DNA of 64,000 nucleotides from Paraburkholderia phenazinium (GCF_900100735.1 NZ_FNCJ01000018.1:62001-126000); one strand, 5' to 3'; numbered from the stretch's first letter, positions 25,720 to 35,098 are shown. Numbers and translations: made by a program. Notes: generated by a model not told the origin, from the letters alone.

Positions 25720-26688
25720 ATGAGCCCCTCAAGACGTACCGCCTTGGGCGCAATCCTCAGTTCCGCGCTGCTCCTCGCCGTCGGCGCGCCTGCCCATGCC
25801 CAGGACAAACAAATCACGCTTGGCTTTGCGCAGGTCGGCGCGGAAAGCGCATGGCGCACCGCCAATACCATTTCAGTGAAAAGCGCAGCAAAGGATGCGG
25901 GCATCAACCTGAAGTTCTCCGATGCGCAACAGAAACAGGAAAACCAGATCCGCGCTATCCGCTCATATATTGCGCAAAAGGTCGACGTGATTGCCTTTTC
26001 GCCGGTGGTTGAATCCGGCTGGGAACCGGTGCTCAACGAAGCGAAGGCCGCCAAAATTCCGGTGATTCTCACCGACCGCAATATCGACGTGCAGGACAAG
26101 TCGCTTTACGTGACCATGATCGGTTCGGACTTCCTCGAGGAAGGGCGGCGTGCCGGCCACTGGCTTGAAGACCACTATAAGAATGACCCGGGTCCGATCA
26201 ACATTGCCGAATTGCAAGGCACCGTCGGCTCGGCACCGGCCAACGACCGCCATGCGGGTCTGATGGAAGTCATCAAGAACGATCCCAAGTTCAAGATCAT
26301 CGCCTCGCAAAGCGGCGATTTCACGCTGGCGGGCGGCAAGCAGGTCATGGAGGCGTTCGCCAAGACCTACGGCAAGCAGATCAACGTGGTGTACGCGCAT
26401 AACGACGACATGGCGCTCGGTGCGATCCAGGCCATGGAGGAAGCTGGCATTCAACCGGGCAAGGACGTGAGTGTCGTGTCCTTCGACGCCACCAAGGGAG
26501 GCTTCGAGGCGATGATAGCGGGCAAGATCAACGTCGACGTGGAATGCAGTCCGCTGCTTGGCCCGCAGTTGATGGCGGCCGTCAAGGACGTGGTGGCCGG
26601 CAAGCAGCTACCCAAGCGCATCGTCACGAACGAGACCGTGTTCCCGATGAGCGTCGCCGCGCAGATTCTGCCTCAGCGCAAGTATTGA
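25720..26688 (+). CDS. ytfQ: galactofuranose-type ABC transporter binding protein
   Basis: 322 aa with a signal peptide (cut after AHA, near residue 27). YtfQ-type features: ITLGFAQVGAESAWRTANT near the mature N-terminus, IRSYIAQKVDVIAFSPVVESGW, LTDRNIDV, NIAELQGTVGSAPANDRHAG and VECSPLLGPQL. The E. coli homologue binds furanose sugars, chiefly galactofuranose. Here it starts a four-gene importer beside L-arabinose genes, so arabinofuranose is also a possible ligand (inference). Ribosome binding site GGAGACAGTT. Confidence 0.92.
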   Translation: MSPSRRTALGAILSSALLLAVGAPAHAQDKQITLGFAQVGAESAWRTANTISVKSAAKDAGINLKFSDAQQKQENQIRAIRSYIAQKVDVIAFSPVVESGWEPVLNEAKAAKIPVILTDRNIDVQDKSLYVTMIGSDFLEEGRRAGHWLEDHYKNDPGPINIAELQGTVGSAPANDRHAGLMEVIKNDPKFKIIASQSGDFTLAGGKQVMEAFAKTYGKQINVVYAHNDDMALGAIQAMEEAGIQPGKDVSVVSFDATKGGFEAMIAGKINVDVECSPLLGPQLMAAVKDVVAGKQLPKRIVTNETVFPMSVAAQILPQRKY

Positions 26689-26754
26689 TTGGATTGCGGG
26701 CGGGTCCGTTGCGCAACGCGGCTGACCTCTATTCCTACTCTTTGGGCCGCGCGC

Positions 26755-28272
26755 ATGACTGCCTCCCCAATACTCGAAACCATTGGTCTCAGCAAAACCT
26801 TTCCGGGGGTGAAAGCGCTTCAGAAAGTGGATTTCCGGCTCTTTCCCGGCGAAGTCCATACCCTGATGGGGCAGAACGGCGCAGGCAAATCCACACTCAT
26901 CAATGTGCTGACCGGCGTGCACACGCATGACGCGGGCGAGATTCGTCTCGGCGGTACACCCGTCGATTTCTCCACACCGCTCGAAGCGGAAGCCGCCGGC
27001 ATTCGCACGCTGTATCAGGAAGTGAATCTCTGCAGCAACCTCTCGGTTGCGGAGAACGTATTCGCCGGCCGCCAGCCGAAGCGCCGCGGTGCGATTGACT
27101 GGAAGTCGATCCGCACGCGCGCCGAAGCCGCGCTCGCCGAACTCAACGTCTCGCTCGACGTCACCCGCTCGCTGGACACCTATCCGATCGCCGTGCAGCA
27201 GATGGTGGCGATTGCGCGGGCGTTGTCGGTCGATGCCCGGGTGCTGATCCTGGACGAACCCACGTCCAGCCTCGACGACAGTGAAGTCGCGCGTCTGTTC
27301 GACGTGCTGCGTAAGCTCAAGGAATCCGGCATGGCGATTCTGTTCGTCACGCACTTTCTTGAGCAAACCTATGCGATTTCCGACCGTATCACCGTGATGC
27401 GCAACGGCGAGCGTGAGGGCGAGTATCTTGCCCGCGATCTGCCGGTGGAGTTGCTGGTCTCGAAGATGGTCGGCCATGACCGCATGACCGAGCGCATGAA
27501 GCGCAACGCGACCGAGTCACCGGTGGAGAAAGCGGCCGTCGCGCCCTTCTTCTCGATGCACGAGGTCGGCCGGCGCGGACTCATGAATCCGGTGGATATC
27601 GACGTCCAGCCGGGGCAGATTCTTGGCCTCGCAGGACTGCTCGGCTCGGGTCGTACGGAAACGGCGCGGCTCCTGTTCGGCGCCGAACGCGCCGACTCCG
27701 GCACGATGACGATCGGCAACAAGCCGGTCAAGCTGCGCTCACCGCGCGATGCGGTGCGCCGCGGCGTCGGCTATTGTCCCGAGGACCGCAAGAAGGAAGG
27801 CATCGTCGCCGACCTCTCGCTCCGCGAAAACATCATTCTGGCGCTGCAGGCGCGGCGCGGCTGGTGGCGCCCGATCGGGCGCGCCAAACAACGTCAGATC
27901 GCCGACGATTACATCGAACGCCTCGGCGTCAAGGCGCGCGACGCCGAGCAACCCATCGGCCTGCTCTCCGGTGGCAATCAGCAGAAAGCGCTGCTTGCGC
28001 GATGGCTGGTGACGGAGCCCAAAATGCTGATCCTCGACGAACCGACGCGCGGCATCGACGTGGCCGCCAAGTTCGAGATCATGGACCGCGTACTCGCTCT
28101 GTGTGCCAAGGGACTGGGCATTCTGTTCATCTCGTCGGAGGTAAGCGAGGTGGTGCGGGTGAGCCACCGCATCGCTGTACTGCGCGACCGTCGCAAGGTC
28201 GCGGAAGTCGCCGGCCATACGGCGACCGAGGACCAGGTTTATCGCCTGATCGCGGGAGGGGACAACCCATGA
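26755..28272 (+). CDS. ytfR: galactofuranose-type ABC transporter ATP-binding protein
   Basis: 505 aa from ATG 26755 (MTASPILETIGLSKTFPGVKAL); 22 codons open upstream are less likely. Two nucleotide-binding domains: Walker A GQNGAGKST, Walker B ILDEPTSSLD; then degenerate GLLGSGRTE, signature LSGGNQQKALLARW, Walker B ILDEPTRGID. The first signature is replaced by IAVQQMVAIARAL, as in other CUT2 ATPases. Its stop overlaps ytfT by ATGA. Confidence 0.93.
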   Translation: MTASPILETIGLSKTFPGVKALQKVDFRLFPGEVHTLMGQNGAGKSTLINVLTGVHTHDAGEIRLGGTPVDFSTPLEAEAAGIRTLYQEVNLCSNLSVAENVFAGRQPKRRGAIDWKSIRTRAEAALAELNVSLDVTRSLDTYPIAVQQMVAIARALSVDARVLILDEPTSSLDDSEVARLFDVLRKLKESGMAILFVTHFLEQTYAISDRITVMRNGEREGEYLARDLPVELLVSKMVGHDRMTERMKRNATESPVEKAAVAPFFSMHEVGRRGLMNPVDIDVQPGQILGLAGLLGSGRTETARLLFGAERADSGTMTIGNKPVKLRSPRDAVRRGVGYCPEDRKKEGIVADLSLRENIILALQARRGWWRPIGRAKQRQIADDYIERLGVKARDAEQPIGLLSGGNQQKALLARWLVTEPKMLILDEPTRGIDVAAKFEIMDRVLALCAKGLGILFISSEVSEVVRVSHRIAVLRDRRKVAEVAGHTATEDQVYRLIAGGDNP

Positions 28273-29306
28273 GGCGCATCAAGGATCTGTTGCAACATCC
28301 GCTTGTCTGGCCGTGCCTCACACTCGTGCTGCTGTGCGCACTGGACCTCGTGCGCAATCCGCACTTTCTTGGCATCACGATGCTCGATGGACATCTGTTC
28401 GGCGCGCCCATCGATATCCTCAACCGTGCCGCGCCGCTCGTGCTGGTGTCGCTCGGTATGACGCTGGTGATTGCGACGCGCGGCATCGACATCTCGGTGG
28501 GCGCGGTGGTCGCGATTGCGGGCGCCACGGCCGCGAGTCTTCTCGTCGATAACCCCGCGCAGGTCGGCAGCGCCATTCTCGCCGCGCTTGGCGTCGGCTT
28601 GCTGGCAGGAATGTGGAACGGCCTGCTGGTGGCCTTCGTCGGCATGCAACCGATCATCGCCACGTTGATCCTGATGGTGGCGGGACGGGGCGTCGCGCAG
28701 TTGCTGACGGGCGGTCAGATCATCCCGATCGACGCGCCTGGGTATCTGGCCGTCGGCGGCGGCTATCTTGCGGCCGTGCCGTGCGCGGTGTGGCTCGCCC
28801 TGGTGGCGATCATAGCGACCGCGCTGCTGATGAACCGCACCGCACTCGGGCTGTTCATCCGCGCCATCGGTATCAATCCGGTCGCAACCCGGCTGGTTGG
28901 CTTGCGCTCAGCGGCCATCGTGTTTAGCGTCTACGCGTTTTCGGGCGTGACGGCAGCGCTCGCGGGCATTCTCATCAGCTCGAACGTGCGCAGCGCAGAT
29001 GGCAACAATGCCGGCTTGCTGCTCGAACTCGATGCCATTCTTGCGGTCACGCTTGGTGGGACGTCGCTACTCGGCGGACGCTTCAGCCTGGCAGGCACGG
29101 TGCTCGGCGCACTCATCATCCAGACGCTTACGTACACCACCTACACGATCGGCGTGCCGCCCGAGGCAACGCTGGTCGTCAAGGCAACGGTGGTTCTGGC
29201 CGTGAGCGTGATCCAGTCCGCCACCGCGCGCGCCGTGATCGCAAGGTTCGCGCGGCGCATGCTGCACGGCCCGCTGGTCAAGTCCCTGAGTGAGGTTAGC
29301 CGATGA
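28269..29306 (+). CDS. ytfT: galactofuranose-type ABC transporter permease 1
   Basis: 345 aa from ATG 28269, which overlaps the ytfR stop (ATGA) and indicates coupling. CUT2 permease: ATRGIDISVGAVVAIAGATAA, QPIIATLILMVAGRGVAQLLTGGQ, AIGINPVATRLVGLRSAAIVF, VTLGGTSLLGGRFSLAGTVLGALI. Upstream in-frame codons lie within ytfR and are not part of the gene. It pairs with YjfF to form a heterodimeric membrane channel. Confidence 0.93.
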   Translation: MRRIKDLLQHPLVWPCLTLVLLCALDLVRNPHFLGITMLDGHLFGAPIDILNRAAPLVLVSLGMTLVIATRGIDISVGAVVAIAGATAASLLVDNPAQVGSAILAALGVGLLAGMWNGLLVAFVGMQPIIATLILMVAGRGVAQLLTGGQIIPIDAPGYLAVGGGYLAAVPCAVWLALVAIIATALLMNRTALGLFIRAIGINPVATRLVGLRSAAIVFSVYAFSGVTAALAGILISSNVRSADGNNAGLLLELDAILAVTLGGTSLLGGRFSLAGTVLGALIIQTLTYTTYTIGVPPEATLVVKATVVLAVSVIQSATARAVIARFARRMLHGPLVKSLSEVSR

Positions 29307-30403
29307 AACTGCTTTTCCAACGCCTGGTCGACCCACGCACCCTGCCGATTGTCGTCACCATCGTGCTGTTCGTGGTGCTGTTCGGCTTCGGCTCGATCAT
29401 GTACACCGGCTTTTTCTCGCTGCAGGTGCTGCTCGGACTTATCGTCGACAACGCGTTTCTTCTGATCGTGGCGATTGGCATGACGTTTGTGATCGTGTCA
29501 GGTGGCATTGATCTTTCGGTGGGCTCGGTGGTTGCGCTTACAACGATCCTCGCCGCCGTGTTCACCGAGCACTTCCATTGGCCGGTCTGGGTGACCGTGC
29601 CGCTGATTCTGTTGCTCGGCGCGCTGTACGGTGCTGCGATGGGCGCGCTGATTCATTTTTTCCGTCTGCAAGCATTCATTGTGACGCTGGCCGGCATGTT
29701 CCTCGCGCGTGGCGTGTGCTTCCTGATCACGACGCAGTCGATCACGATCAACGATCCGGTCTTTCACGCCATCTCCGGGTTTCACGTGCAGATCGGCAGC
29801 GCTTCGCTGAGCTCCGGCGCGCTGATCGCAATCGTGACGCTCGTGGTAGCCATGTTCGTCGCGCACTTCACGCGCTTCGGACGCAACGTCTATGCAATCG
29901 GCGGCAATGAGCGCTCGGCGTTGCTGATGGGCTTGCCGGTAGCGCGCACCAAGGTCAGCGTTTATGCGCTCAGTGGATTCTGCTCGGCGCTCGGTGGTTT
30001 GGTGTTTACGCTGTACGTGCTGTCGGGCTACGGTCTGCAAGGACAGGGCATGGAACTCGACGCGATTGCCGCGACGGTGATCGGCGGCACCTTGCTCACG
30101 GGCGGCGTCGGCTATGTGATCGGCTCGGCTTTCGGCGTGGGGATTCTGGGGACCATCCAGACTCTCATCACCTTCGATGGGACGCTCAGTTCGTGGTGGA
30201 CACGGATCGTGATCGGCGCGCTGCTTTGCGCGTTCTGCCTGCTGCAGCGGCTCATCGAACGGCATGCAGCACGGCGCAAGTCGGGTGGGACCGGTGCGCA
30301 TGCAGTTCCGGTCTCCAAGGGAAGGAGCGCCGAGACCGCGCCGGCTGCACGCGTCGAGCAGGGGCCAATGCCAATCAATTGCCGCGGCCGACAGGCGCTT
30401 TAA
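29303..30403 (+). CDS. yjfF: galactofuranose-type ABC transporter permease 2
   Basis: 366 aa; start overlaps the ytfT stop by 4 nt. CUT2 permease: VSGGIDLSVGSVVALTTILAAVF, LQAFIVTLAGMFLARGVCFLI, AIGGNERSALLMGLPVARTKVSVYALSGF, ATVIGGTLLTGGVGYVIGSAFGVGILG. The hydrophilic C-terminal tail of about 45 residues (RRKSGGTGAHAVPVSKGRSA...) is longer than in the E. coli protein. Last gene of the ytfQRT-yjfF operon; a strong hairpin follows. Confidence 0.92.
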   Translation: MKLLFQRLVDPRTLPIVVTIVLFVVLFGFGSIMYTGFFSLQVLLGLIVDNAFLLIVAIGMTFVIVSGGIDLSVGSVVALTTILAAVFTEHFHWPVWVTVPLILLLGALYGAAMGALIHFFRLQAFIVTLAGMFLARGVCFLITTQSITINDPVFHAISGFHVQIGSASLSSGALIAIVTLVVAMFVAHFTRFGRNVYAIGGNERSALLMGLPVARTKVSVYALSGFCSALGGLVFTLYVLSGYGLQGQGMELDAIAATVIGGTLLTGGVGYVIGSAFGVGILGTIQTLITFDGTLSSWWTRIVIGALLCAFCLLQRLIERHAARRKSGGTGAHAVPVSKGRSAETAPAARVEQGPMPINCRGRQAL

Positions 30404-30443
30404 CGCTTTAACACTACGCGCGCAGTCGCAGCTTGCCAATGAT

Positions 30444-30480
30444 CTGCGCCGTCCGAGTCCTTGCAACGCGGACGGCGCAG
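30444..30480. terminator. 12-bp perfect hairpin between convergent yjfF and KDA dehydratase
   Basis: CTGCGCCGTCCG (30444-30455) and CGGACGGCGCAG (30469-30480) with a 13-nt loop. It lies 5 nt from the stop of the minus-strand gene and 40 nt after yjfF. No T-run is seen, but symmetry and position fit a shared terminator. Confidence 0.6.
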
Positions 30481-30485
30481 AGTAC

Positions 30486-31406
30486 TTACTTGCCCCAGCG
30501 GAGCACGAGCGGATCGAGCCGGCGCGCTGTCTTCAGCAGGCCCGCCCGCATGCCAGGATTCATTGGAGCAAACGGATGACGCGTGGCGTCGGAGCGGATC
30601 ACGCCGCCCTCCTTCATCAGCGTCTTGCATGCGGCCGGGCCGCACTGGCGGTTTTCGTAGTTGATGAGCGGCAGCCACTGTTGATAAATCTCGGCGGCTT
30701 TCTCGGTGTCACCGGCGAAGTACGCATCGACGATCTGGCGGATGCCGTCGGGATAGCCGCCGCCCGTCATCGCGCCGGTTGCGCCCGCATCGAGATCGGG
30801 CAGCAGCGTGATCGCCTCCTCGCCGTCCCACGGGCCGACGATCTTGTCGCCACCCAGTTCGATCAGTTCACGCAGCTTCGAAGCGGCCTGCGGTGTCTCG
30901 ATCTTGAAGTACGAGACGTTGGCAACTTCCTTCGCCAGCCTGGCGAGAAACGAAGTTGACAGCGGCGTGCCGGCAACTGGCGCGTCCTGAATCATGATCG
31001 GAATGTCGATGGCGTCCGAAACCCGGCTATAGAACTCCTGAATACCGCGCTCGCCGACGCGGATCGTCGCGCCGTGATACGGCGGCATGATCATCACCAT
31101 CGCAGCGCCTGCATCCTGCGCGGCACGGCTACGCTCGGCGCAGATATGGGTGCTGAAATGCGTCGTGGTGACAATCACCGGTACGCGCCCGGCGACATGC
31201 TCCAGCACCGTCGTCTGCAACACGCTGCGCTCGTCGTCGGTCAGCGCGAACTGCTCAGAGAAGTTTGCAAGAATGCAGATGCCGTTCGAACCGGCGTCGA
31301 TCATGAAGTCGATGGCGCGCTTTTGCCCCTCGAAGTCGATGCGGCCGGTGTCGTCGAAAATAGTCGGCGCGACCGGGAACACGCCGCGATAGGGTTGCTG
31401 GGCCAT
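30486..31406 (-). CDS. DHDPS/NAL family protein, probably L-2-keto-3-deoxyarabonate dehydratase
   Basis: 306 aa from ATG 31406 (GGAG 9 nt upstream); ATG 31424 is an alternative. TIM-barrel aldolase/dehydratase family with Schiff-base Lys in VSYFKIET and early motif APTIFDDTGRIDFEGQKRAIDFMIDAGSNGI. The segment NYENRQCGPAACKTLMKEGGVI with RHPFAPM is characteristic of L-KDA dehydratases of Azospirillum and Herbaspirillum. It would convert L-KDA to alpha-ketoglutarate semialdehyde (EC 4.2.1.43), the step after the dehydratase at 18614. It is divergent from a second GbpR-like LysR gene. Confidence 0.87.
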   Translation of the reverse strand: MAQQPYRGVFPVAPTIFDDTGRIDFEGQKRAIDFMIDAGSNGICILANFSEQFALTDDERSVLQTTVLEHVAGRVPVIVTTTHFSTHICAERSRAAQDAGAAMVMIMPPYHGATIRVGERGIQEFYSRVSDAIDIPIMIQDAPVAGTPLSTSFLARLAKEVANVSYFKIETPQAASKLRELIELGGDKIVGPWDGEEAITLLPDLDAGATGAMTGGGYPDGIRQIVDAYFAGDTEKAAEIYQQWLPLINYENRQCGPAACKTLMKEGGVIRSDATRHPFAPMNPGMRAGLLKTARRLDPLVLRWGK

Positions 31407-31440
31407 GGGCTCGTCTCCATTCATTTCGAATAATCAACCA

Positions 31441-31472
31441 ACTATACGACCGCCCAAGCCGAACTGTATAGT
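31441..31472. promoter_or_regulatory. inverted repeat between KDA dehydratase and its divergent LysR gene
   Basis: ACTATAC (31441-31447) and GTATAGT (31466-31472) are perfectly complementary with an 18-nt spacer. It is 35 nt from one start and 57 nt from the other, a typical position for a LysR-controlled divergent promoter. Confidence 0.55.
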
Positions 31473-31528
31473 GAAACCTTTCCATCAACCGATCGCTTTT
31501 GCGACTCACCCGCGAAGGCCTGTCCACC

Positions 31529-32470
31529 GTGCACGCTACGAAGAACACGCTCGATGTGCTCATGTCGCGCCTGCGCATGAAGCAGTTGCAGTTATTGATC
31601 GCGCTCGACGATCACAAATCGCTGCACAAGGCGTCGAGCGCAATGGCGATGACGCAGTCGGCCGCCAGCAAGGCGCTCGCCGAACTTGAAGACATGCTGG
31701 AAGCGCCGTTGTTCGAGCGCTCGAAGAAGGGATTGATCGCGAACCAGTTCGGCTATTGTGTGATCCGCTATGCACGCGTGCTCGCCACGGATCTCGCTTC
31801 GCTCTGCCAGGAAGTGGCGGAGATACGCTCCGGCACAGGCGGCCGGCTAGCGATTGGCGCGATCATGGGCGCGGTGCCCGATGTGGTCGCACCAATTGTG
31901 AGTGAACTGCATGACAGCCATCCGGGACTGTCGATCGAGATAGTCGAAGACACCAGCGCGCGCATGCTCACGCTGCTCGACGATGGCCAGCTCGATCTCG
32001 TGATCGGCCGCGCGAGTGTGTCGGTTCAGCCGTCGAAGTATCACTACCAGGCGCTCGACGACGAGCCGCTGTCCGTCGTGGTTGCGTACCATCATCCATC
32101 GATGGCAGCCGCTGCGACCTTGGCGGATCTCGCGGATCATAAATGGGTGACCTACCCGAGCCTTATGCCGATGAACGCGCTGCTCGCACGGGAAATGGAC
32201 CTCGTTGGCCTGCCCATGCCCGCGAACCAGATCTCGACGGCATCCACTTTCGTGACGGTCGCACTACTGCAGCAGAGCACCGACCTGGTTTCAATCTTGC
32301 CGACCAGCGTCGCTCAGTTGTTCGAGACACATAAGATGCTGCGCATTCTGCCGGTGAAGCTAGAGTCGAAGTCGCAGACCTTCGGCATCGTGACGCGCAA
32401 TGGCGGAGTGTTGTCGCCCGCGGCCAGGCAATTCGTGCAGTTGCTACGGGATGCGAAAAAGCGGCGATAG
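31529..32470 (+). CDS. LysR-family regulator, GbpR-like (second copy)
   Basis: 313 aa if GTG 31529 is used; ATG 31562 is an alternative. Winged helix RMKQLQLLIALDDHKSLHKASSAMAMTQSAASKALAELEDMLEAPLFERSKKGL and effector domain LAIGAIMGAVPDVVAPIVSELHDSHPGLSIEIVEDTS. It shares the GbpR-type layout with the regulator at 24500 but is clearly divergent in sequence. It probably controls the adjacent KDA dehydratase, perhaps also ytfQRT-yjfF. Confidence 0.85.
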   Translation: MHATKNTLDVLMSRLRMKQLQLLIALDDHKSLHKASSAMAMTQSAASKALAELEDMLEAPLFERSKKGLIANQFGYCVIRYARVLATDLASLCQEVAEIRSGTGGRLAIGAIMGAVPDVVAPIVSELHDSHPGLSIEIVEDTSARMLTLLDDGQLDLVIGRASVSVQPSKYHYQALDDEPLSVVVAYHHPSMAAAATLADLADHKWVTYPSLMPMNALLAREMDLVGLPMPANQISTASTFVTVALLQQSTDLVSILPTSVAQLFETHKMLRILPVKLESKSQTFGIVTRNGGVLSPAARQFVQLLRDAKKRR

Positions 32471-32499
32471 CCGCGGCAAACGCCACGCCGATCGCCGCT
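32456..32499 (-). terminator. Rho-independent terminator of the porin gene
   Basis: On the minus strand AGCGGCGAT ... ATCGCCGCT (9-bp stem, 22-nt loop) is followed by TTTT. The stem lies 17 nt after the porin stop and overlaps the last codons of the convergent LysR gene. Confidence 0.7.
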
Positions 32500-32515
32500 A
32501 AGTCCGATGTACAGC

Positions 32516-33688
32516 TTAGAACTTGTGACGGATACCGACCATGCCCATTGCCTGCTTGTTGTTGGACGCGTCGTTGCCGAAGTCGCCCATCGATGCGACA
32601 GCGGCCACCACGTCGCCCGTGGTTGCGCTAATCGTATTGCCCGATGCCTTTTGATAACCGGCCAGCAAGTAGATGTCCGTATGCTTCGACAGGAAGTAGT
32701 CGGCGCCGAAGCTGATCTGGTTGTAGGCCACCGTGACGTTGTTGCCGTTACCCTTCGTATAGTCGTAGCCTACGCCGACAATCGTCGCCGGGTTGACCTG
32801 GTAGTTCACGAAGGCCTGACCCGTGTTGAATTTCGTGTTGTTCTGGTTGCCGAAAGCCGTTGCGTAGTTGTTGTACTGCACGTTGCTATACGACAGGCCG
32901 AACGTGAAATTGGCGAACGTATAGTCGCCCGCTGCGCGGATGATCTGCATCGAGTTCGCGGAGACGAAACCGCCGCTGATGGCTTCCGAATCGATTGCGA
33001 AGTTGCTCGCATCCGGGTTCAGGCCGTCGAAGGTCGCTGCGGTGCCGTGGTCGCTATTGGCGTGGAAGTAGCCCGCGCCAAAGCCGAACGGACCGTGGTT
33101 ATACGCAAGAGCCGCCGCGTAGGTCTGACCGCTTGCCGCGCTGCCCGGCACGCCACCGAATGCGTACATGGCCGATGCCTGCAGGCCCGCATAGTTCGGC
33201 GTGGTGTACTTGATCGAGTTGTTGGTGCGATAGCTATTGTCGTAGTTATCGATGTCGCCCGGCGTAGCGAAGGTCGGACCGAACGTGTCATCGTTCGTCA
33301 GCGGCTGGATCAGGTCGATCAGCGGATCGTACTGACGGCCCAAGGTGACCGTACCGATGCTGTCGCCGGTCAAACCGACCATCGCGGTGCGGCCAAACAT
33401 GCGTTGGCCCTGGCCAAGACGACCGTTGTCGATGTTAAAGCCGCTTTCCAACTTGAAGATGGCTGCGAGACCGCCACCTAGGTCTTCCGTGCCCTTCAAA
33501 CCCCAGAGGTTCGGCGACAGATTACCGGCGGACATCTGGAACGTACCACCCGAACGGTTCGCGCCTTGCTGGTTACTGAAATATGCGACGCTAGTATCTA
33601 CCGCGCCATACAGCGTGACGCTGCTTTGTGCGTGAGCGACCGAGGTCATGGCTGCGAGAGACGCTACGGCAAGAATTGTTTTTTTCAT
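32516..33688 (-). CDS. general outer-membrane porin (Gram-negative porin family)
   Basis: 390 aa. Signal peptide MKKTILAVASLAAMTSVAHA cut before QSSVTLYGAVDTSVAYF, the standard start of Burkholderia OmpC-like porins. Sixteen-strand barrel repeats are suggested by regular aromatic/Gly strands (GTVTLGRQYDPL; YAGLQASAMYAFGG). The C-terminal MVGIRHKF ends in Phe, the BAM recognition residue. It would allow entry of small hydrophilic solutes; its location near sugar importers suggests, but does not prove, shared use. Confidence 0.95.
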   Translation of the reverse strand: MKKTILAVASLAAMTSVAHAQSSVTLYGAVDTSVAYFSNQQGANRSGGTFQMSAGNLSPNLWGLKGTEDLGGGLAAIFKLESGFNIDNGRLGQGQRMFGRTAMVGLTGDSIGTVTLGRQYDPLIDLIQPLTNDDTFGPTFATPGDIDNYDNSYRTNNSIKYTTPNYAGLQASAMYAFGGVPGSAASGQTYAAALAYNHGPFGFGAGYFHANSDHGTAATFDGLNPDASNFAIDSEAISGGFVSANSMQIIRAAGDYTFANFTFGLSYSNVQYNNYATAFGNQNNTKFNTGQAFVNYQVNPATIVGVGYDYTKGNGNNVTVAYNQISFGADYFLSKHTDIYLLAGYQKASGNTISATTGDVVAAVASMGDFGNDASNNKQAMGMVGIRHKF

Positions 33689-34142
33689 GAAAGTTTATCC
33701 GATTGAAGATTCGGGTCTCGATTGACTATCCTGCGAGGTCAGTCGCAAACCGATGGGCTTAATGGGTTTTGAGCCTGTTTTTCAGCGCGAACGTGTTGCA
33801 GGGATAACCGTTTCGGATTGCGCCCGGACTGATTGGCTACTGCGGCGCAAATATATCTGATGGTTTGATGGTGAAAAATCGACCCATATTGAAACTCAAT
33901 CTTTCAGAAAACGAAAATAGCGCGCTGCCATATATGACAAGGCTCTCAGGCAATTTGACACACCCACGATAATTGTTTTTTTATTCGGTGTTGGTTGATT
34001 GCCACATGCTGAAAAGACCACTCTACGTGCCGCGGCGCCACACCTGCGCCCCGCACGGTTGGCGACAAAAAATGGCGACGCTAGAATCGGTCGGCCCGGC
34101 GTCTGCCATGCCAACCGGTTCACACGCTGTCTAGGAGCTACC
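33689..34142. other. AT-rich divergent intergenic region (porin / LysR)
   Basis: 454 nt without a convincing gene. The stretch 33850-33990 is notably AT-rich and likely holds the porin promoter. A T7 run occurs near 33975. No clear inverted repeat was seen. Confidence 0.5.
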
Positions 34143-35051
34143 GTGGAAGTCAAGTGGATCGAGGATTTCATCGCGCTCGCGCAGCACCAGAGCTTCTCGC
34201 GCGCGGCGGAACTGCGCAACGTCACCCAGTCCGGGCTAAGCCGGCGCATTCAGGCGCTCGAACAGTGGATTGGCGCCGAATTGATCGACCGCAGTACCTA
34301 TCCGCCGACGCTCACGCCGGCGGGCCGGCTCTTTCTGGAATCCGCCGAGGACATTGTCGGCAAGTTGTTCGACACGCGCGCAATCATTCGCAGCGAGCAG
34401 CGCATGCCGGGGATCGGGCTGCAGATCGCCGCCGGTCACGCCCTTTCGGTTGGATTTGTTCCGGACTGGCTGCAATCGCTACAAAGCCGCTTTGGCGGGC
34501 TGCGGGTGCGCATCGTGCCGACCAACGTCCACGACTCGATTCTGACGCTGGTCAACGGCAACTGCGAACTGATGCTTGCGTACGAGCACCCTGACTTGCC
34601 CCTGCACCTGGACGCCACACGCTATCCTCACCTCACCGTCGGGCGCGACGTATTCTTGCCGGTCTGCGCTCCAAACCAGCGATCTACGCCCTCATTCAGG
34701 CTTCCCGGGACACCGGGTCGTCCGCTACCGCTGATCGGCTATAGCGCAACCACCTACTTTGCTCGCTGCCTCCATCTGCTGCTGCATCGCGCGAGCAAGA
34801 ATCCCGCTTTGGTTCCGCACTTCGAATCTGACATGGCCGATGTGCTCAAGAAGCTCGCGCTCAATGGCGAAGGCATTGCGTGGCTGCCAAGAAGCCTGAT
34901 CGAAACGGAACTGGATACCGGCACGCTAGTGGCCGCCGGCGACCGGACCTGGCAACTCGATCTACAACTGCGCTTGTATCGCGATCGAAACAACGACATG
35001 CCGCTGCTCAAGGATCTCTGGGCGTATCTGGAGTCCCGCACGGAGGCCTGA
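34143..35051 (+). CDS. LysR-family regulator, HypT-like
   Basis: 302 aa from GTG 34143 (VEVKWIEDFIALAQHQSFSRAAELRN), with AGGAG 6 nt upstream. The N-terminus 'KW..DF..L.....FS.AA..RNVTQ.G.SRRI.ALE.WIG..L..R..YP..LT.AG' matches the HypT/YjiE and related family. Following it on the same strand are a dicarboxylate/amino-acid symporter and a racemase, which it may control. The substrate domain has no diagnostic residue visible to me. Confidence 0.85.
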   Translation: MEVKWIEDFIALAQHQSFSRAAELRNVTQSGLSRRIQALEQWIGAELIDRSTYPPTLTPAGRLFLESAEDIVGKLFDTRAIIRSEQRMPGIGLQIAAGHALSVGFVPDWLQSLQSRFGGLRVRIVPTNVHDSILTLVNGNCELMLAYEHPDLPLHLDATRYPHLTVGRDVFLPVCAPNQRSTPSFRLPGTPGRPLPLIGYSATTYFARCLHLLLHRASKNPALVPHFESDMADVLKKLALNGEGIAWLPRSLIETELDTGTLVAAGDRTWQLDLQLRLYRDRNNDMPLLKDLWAYLESRTEA

Positions 35052-35079
35052 AACGCGGCGAATACCCTTCTTTCGGGGC

Positions 35080-35098
35080 CTATGCGGCTGCCGCATAG
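35080..35098. promoter_or_regulatory. perfect 9-1-9 palindrome upstream of the symporter gene
   Basis: CTATGCGGCTGCCGCATAG. It is 28 nt after the LysR stop and 170 nt before the symporter start. It could be an operator, or with a 3-nt loop a weak terminator of the LysR transcript. Confidence 0.5.
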
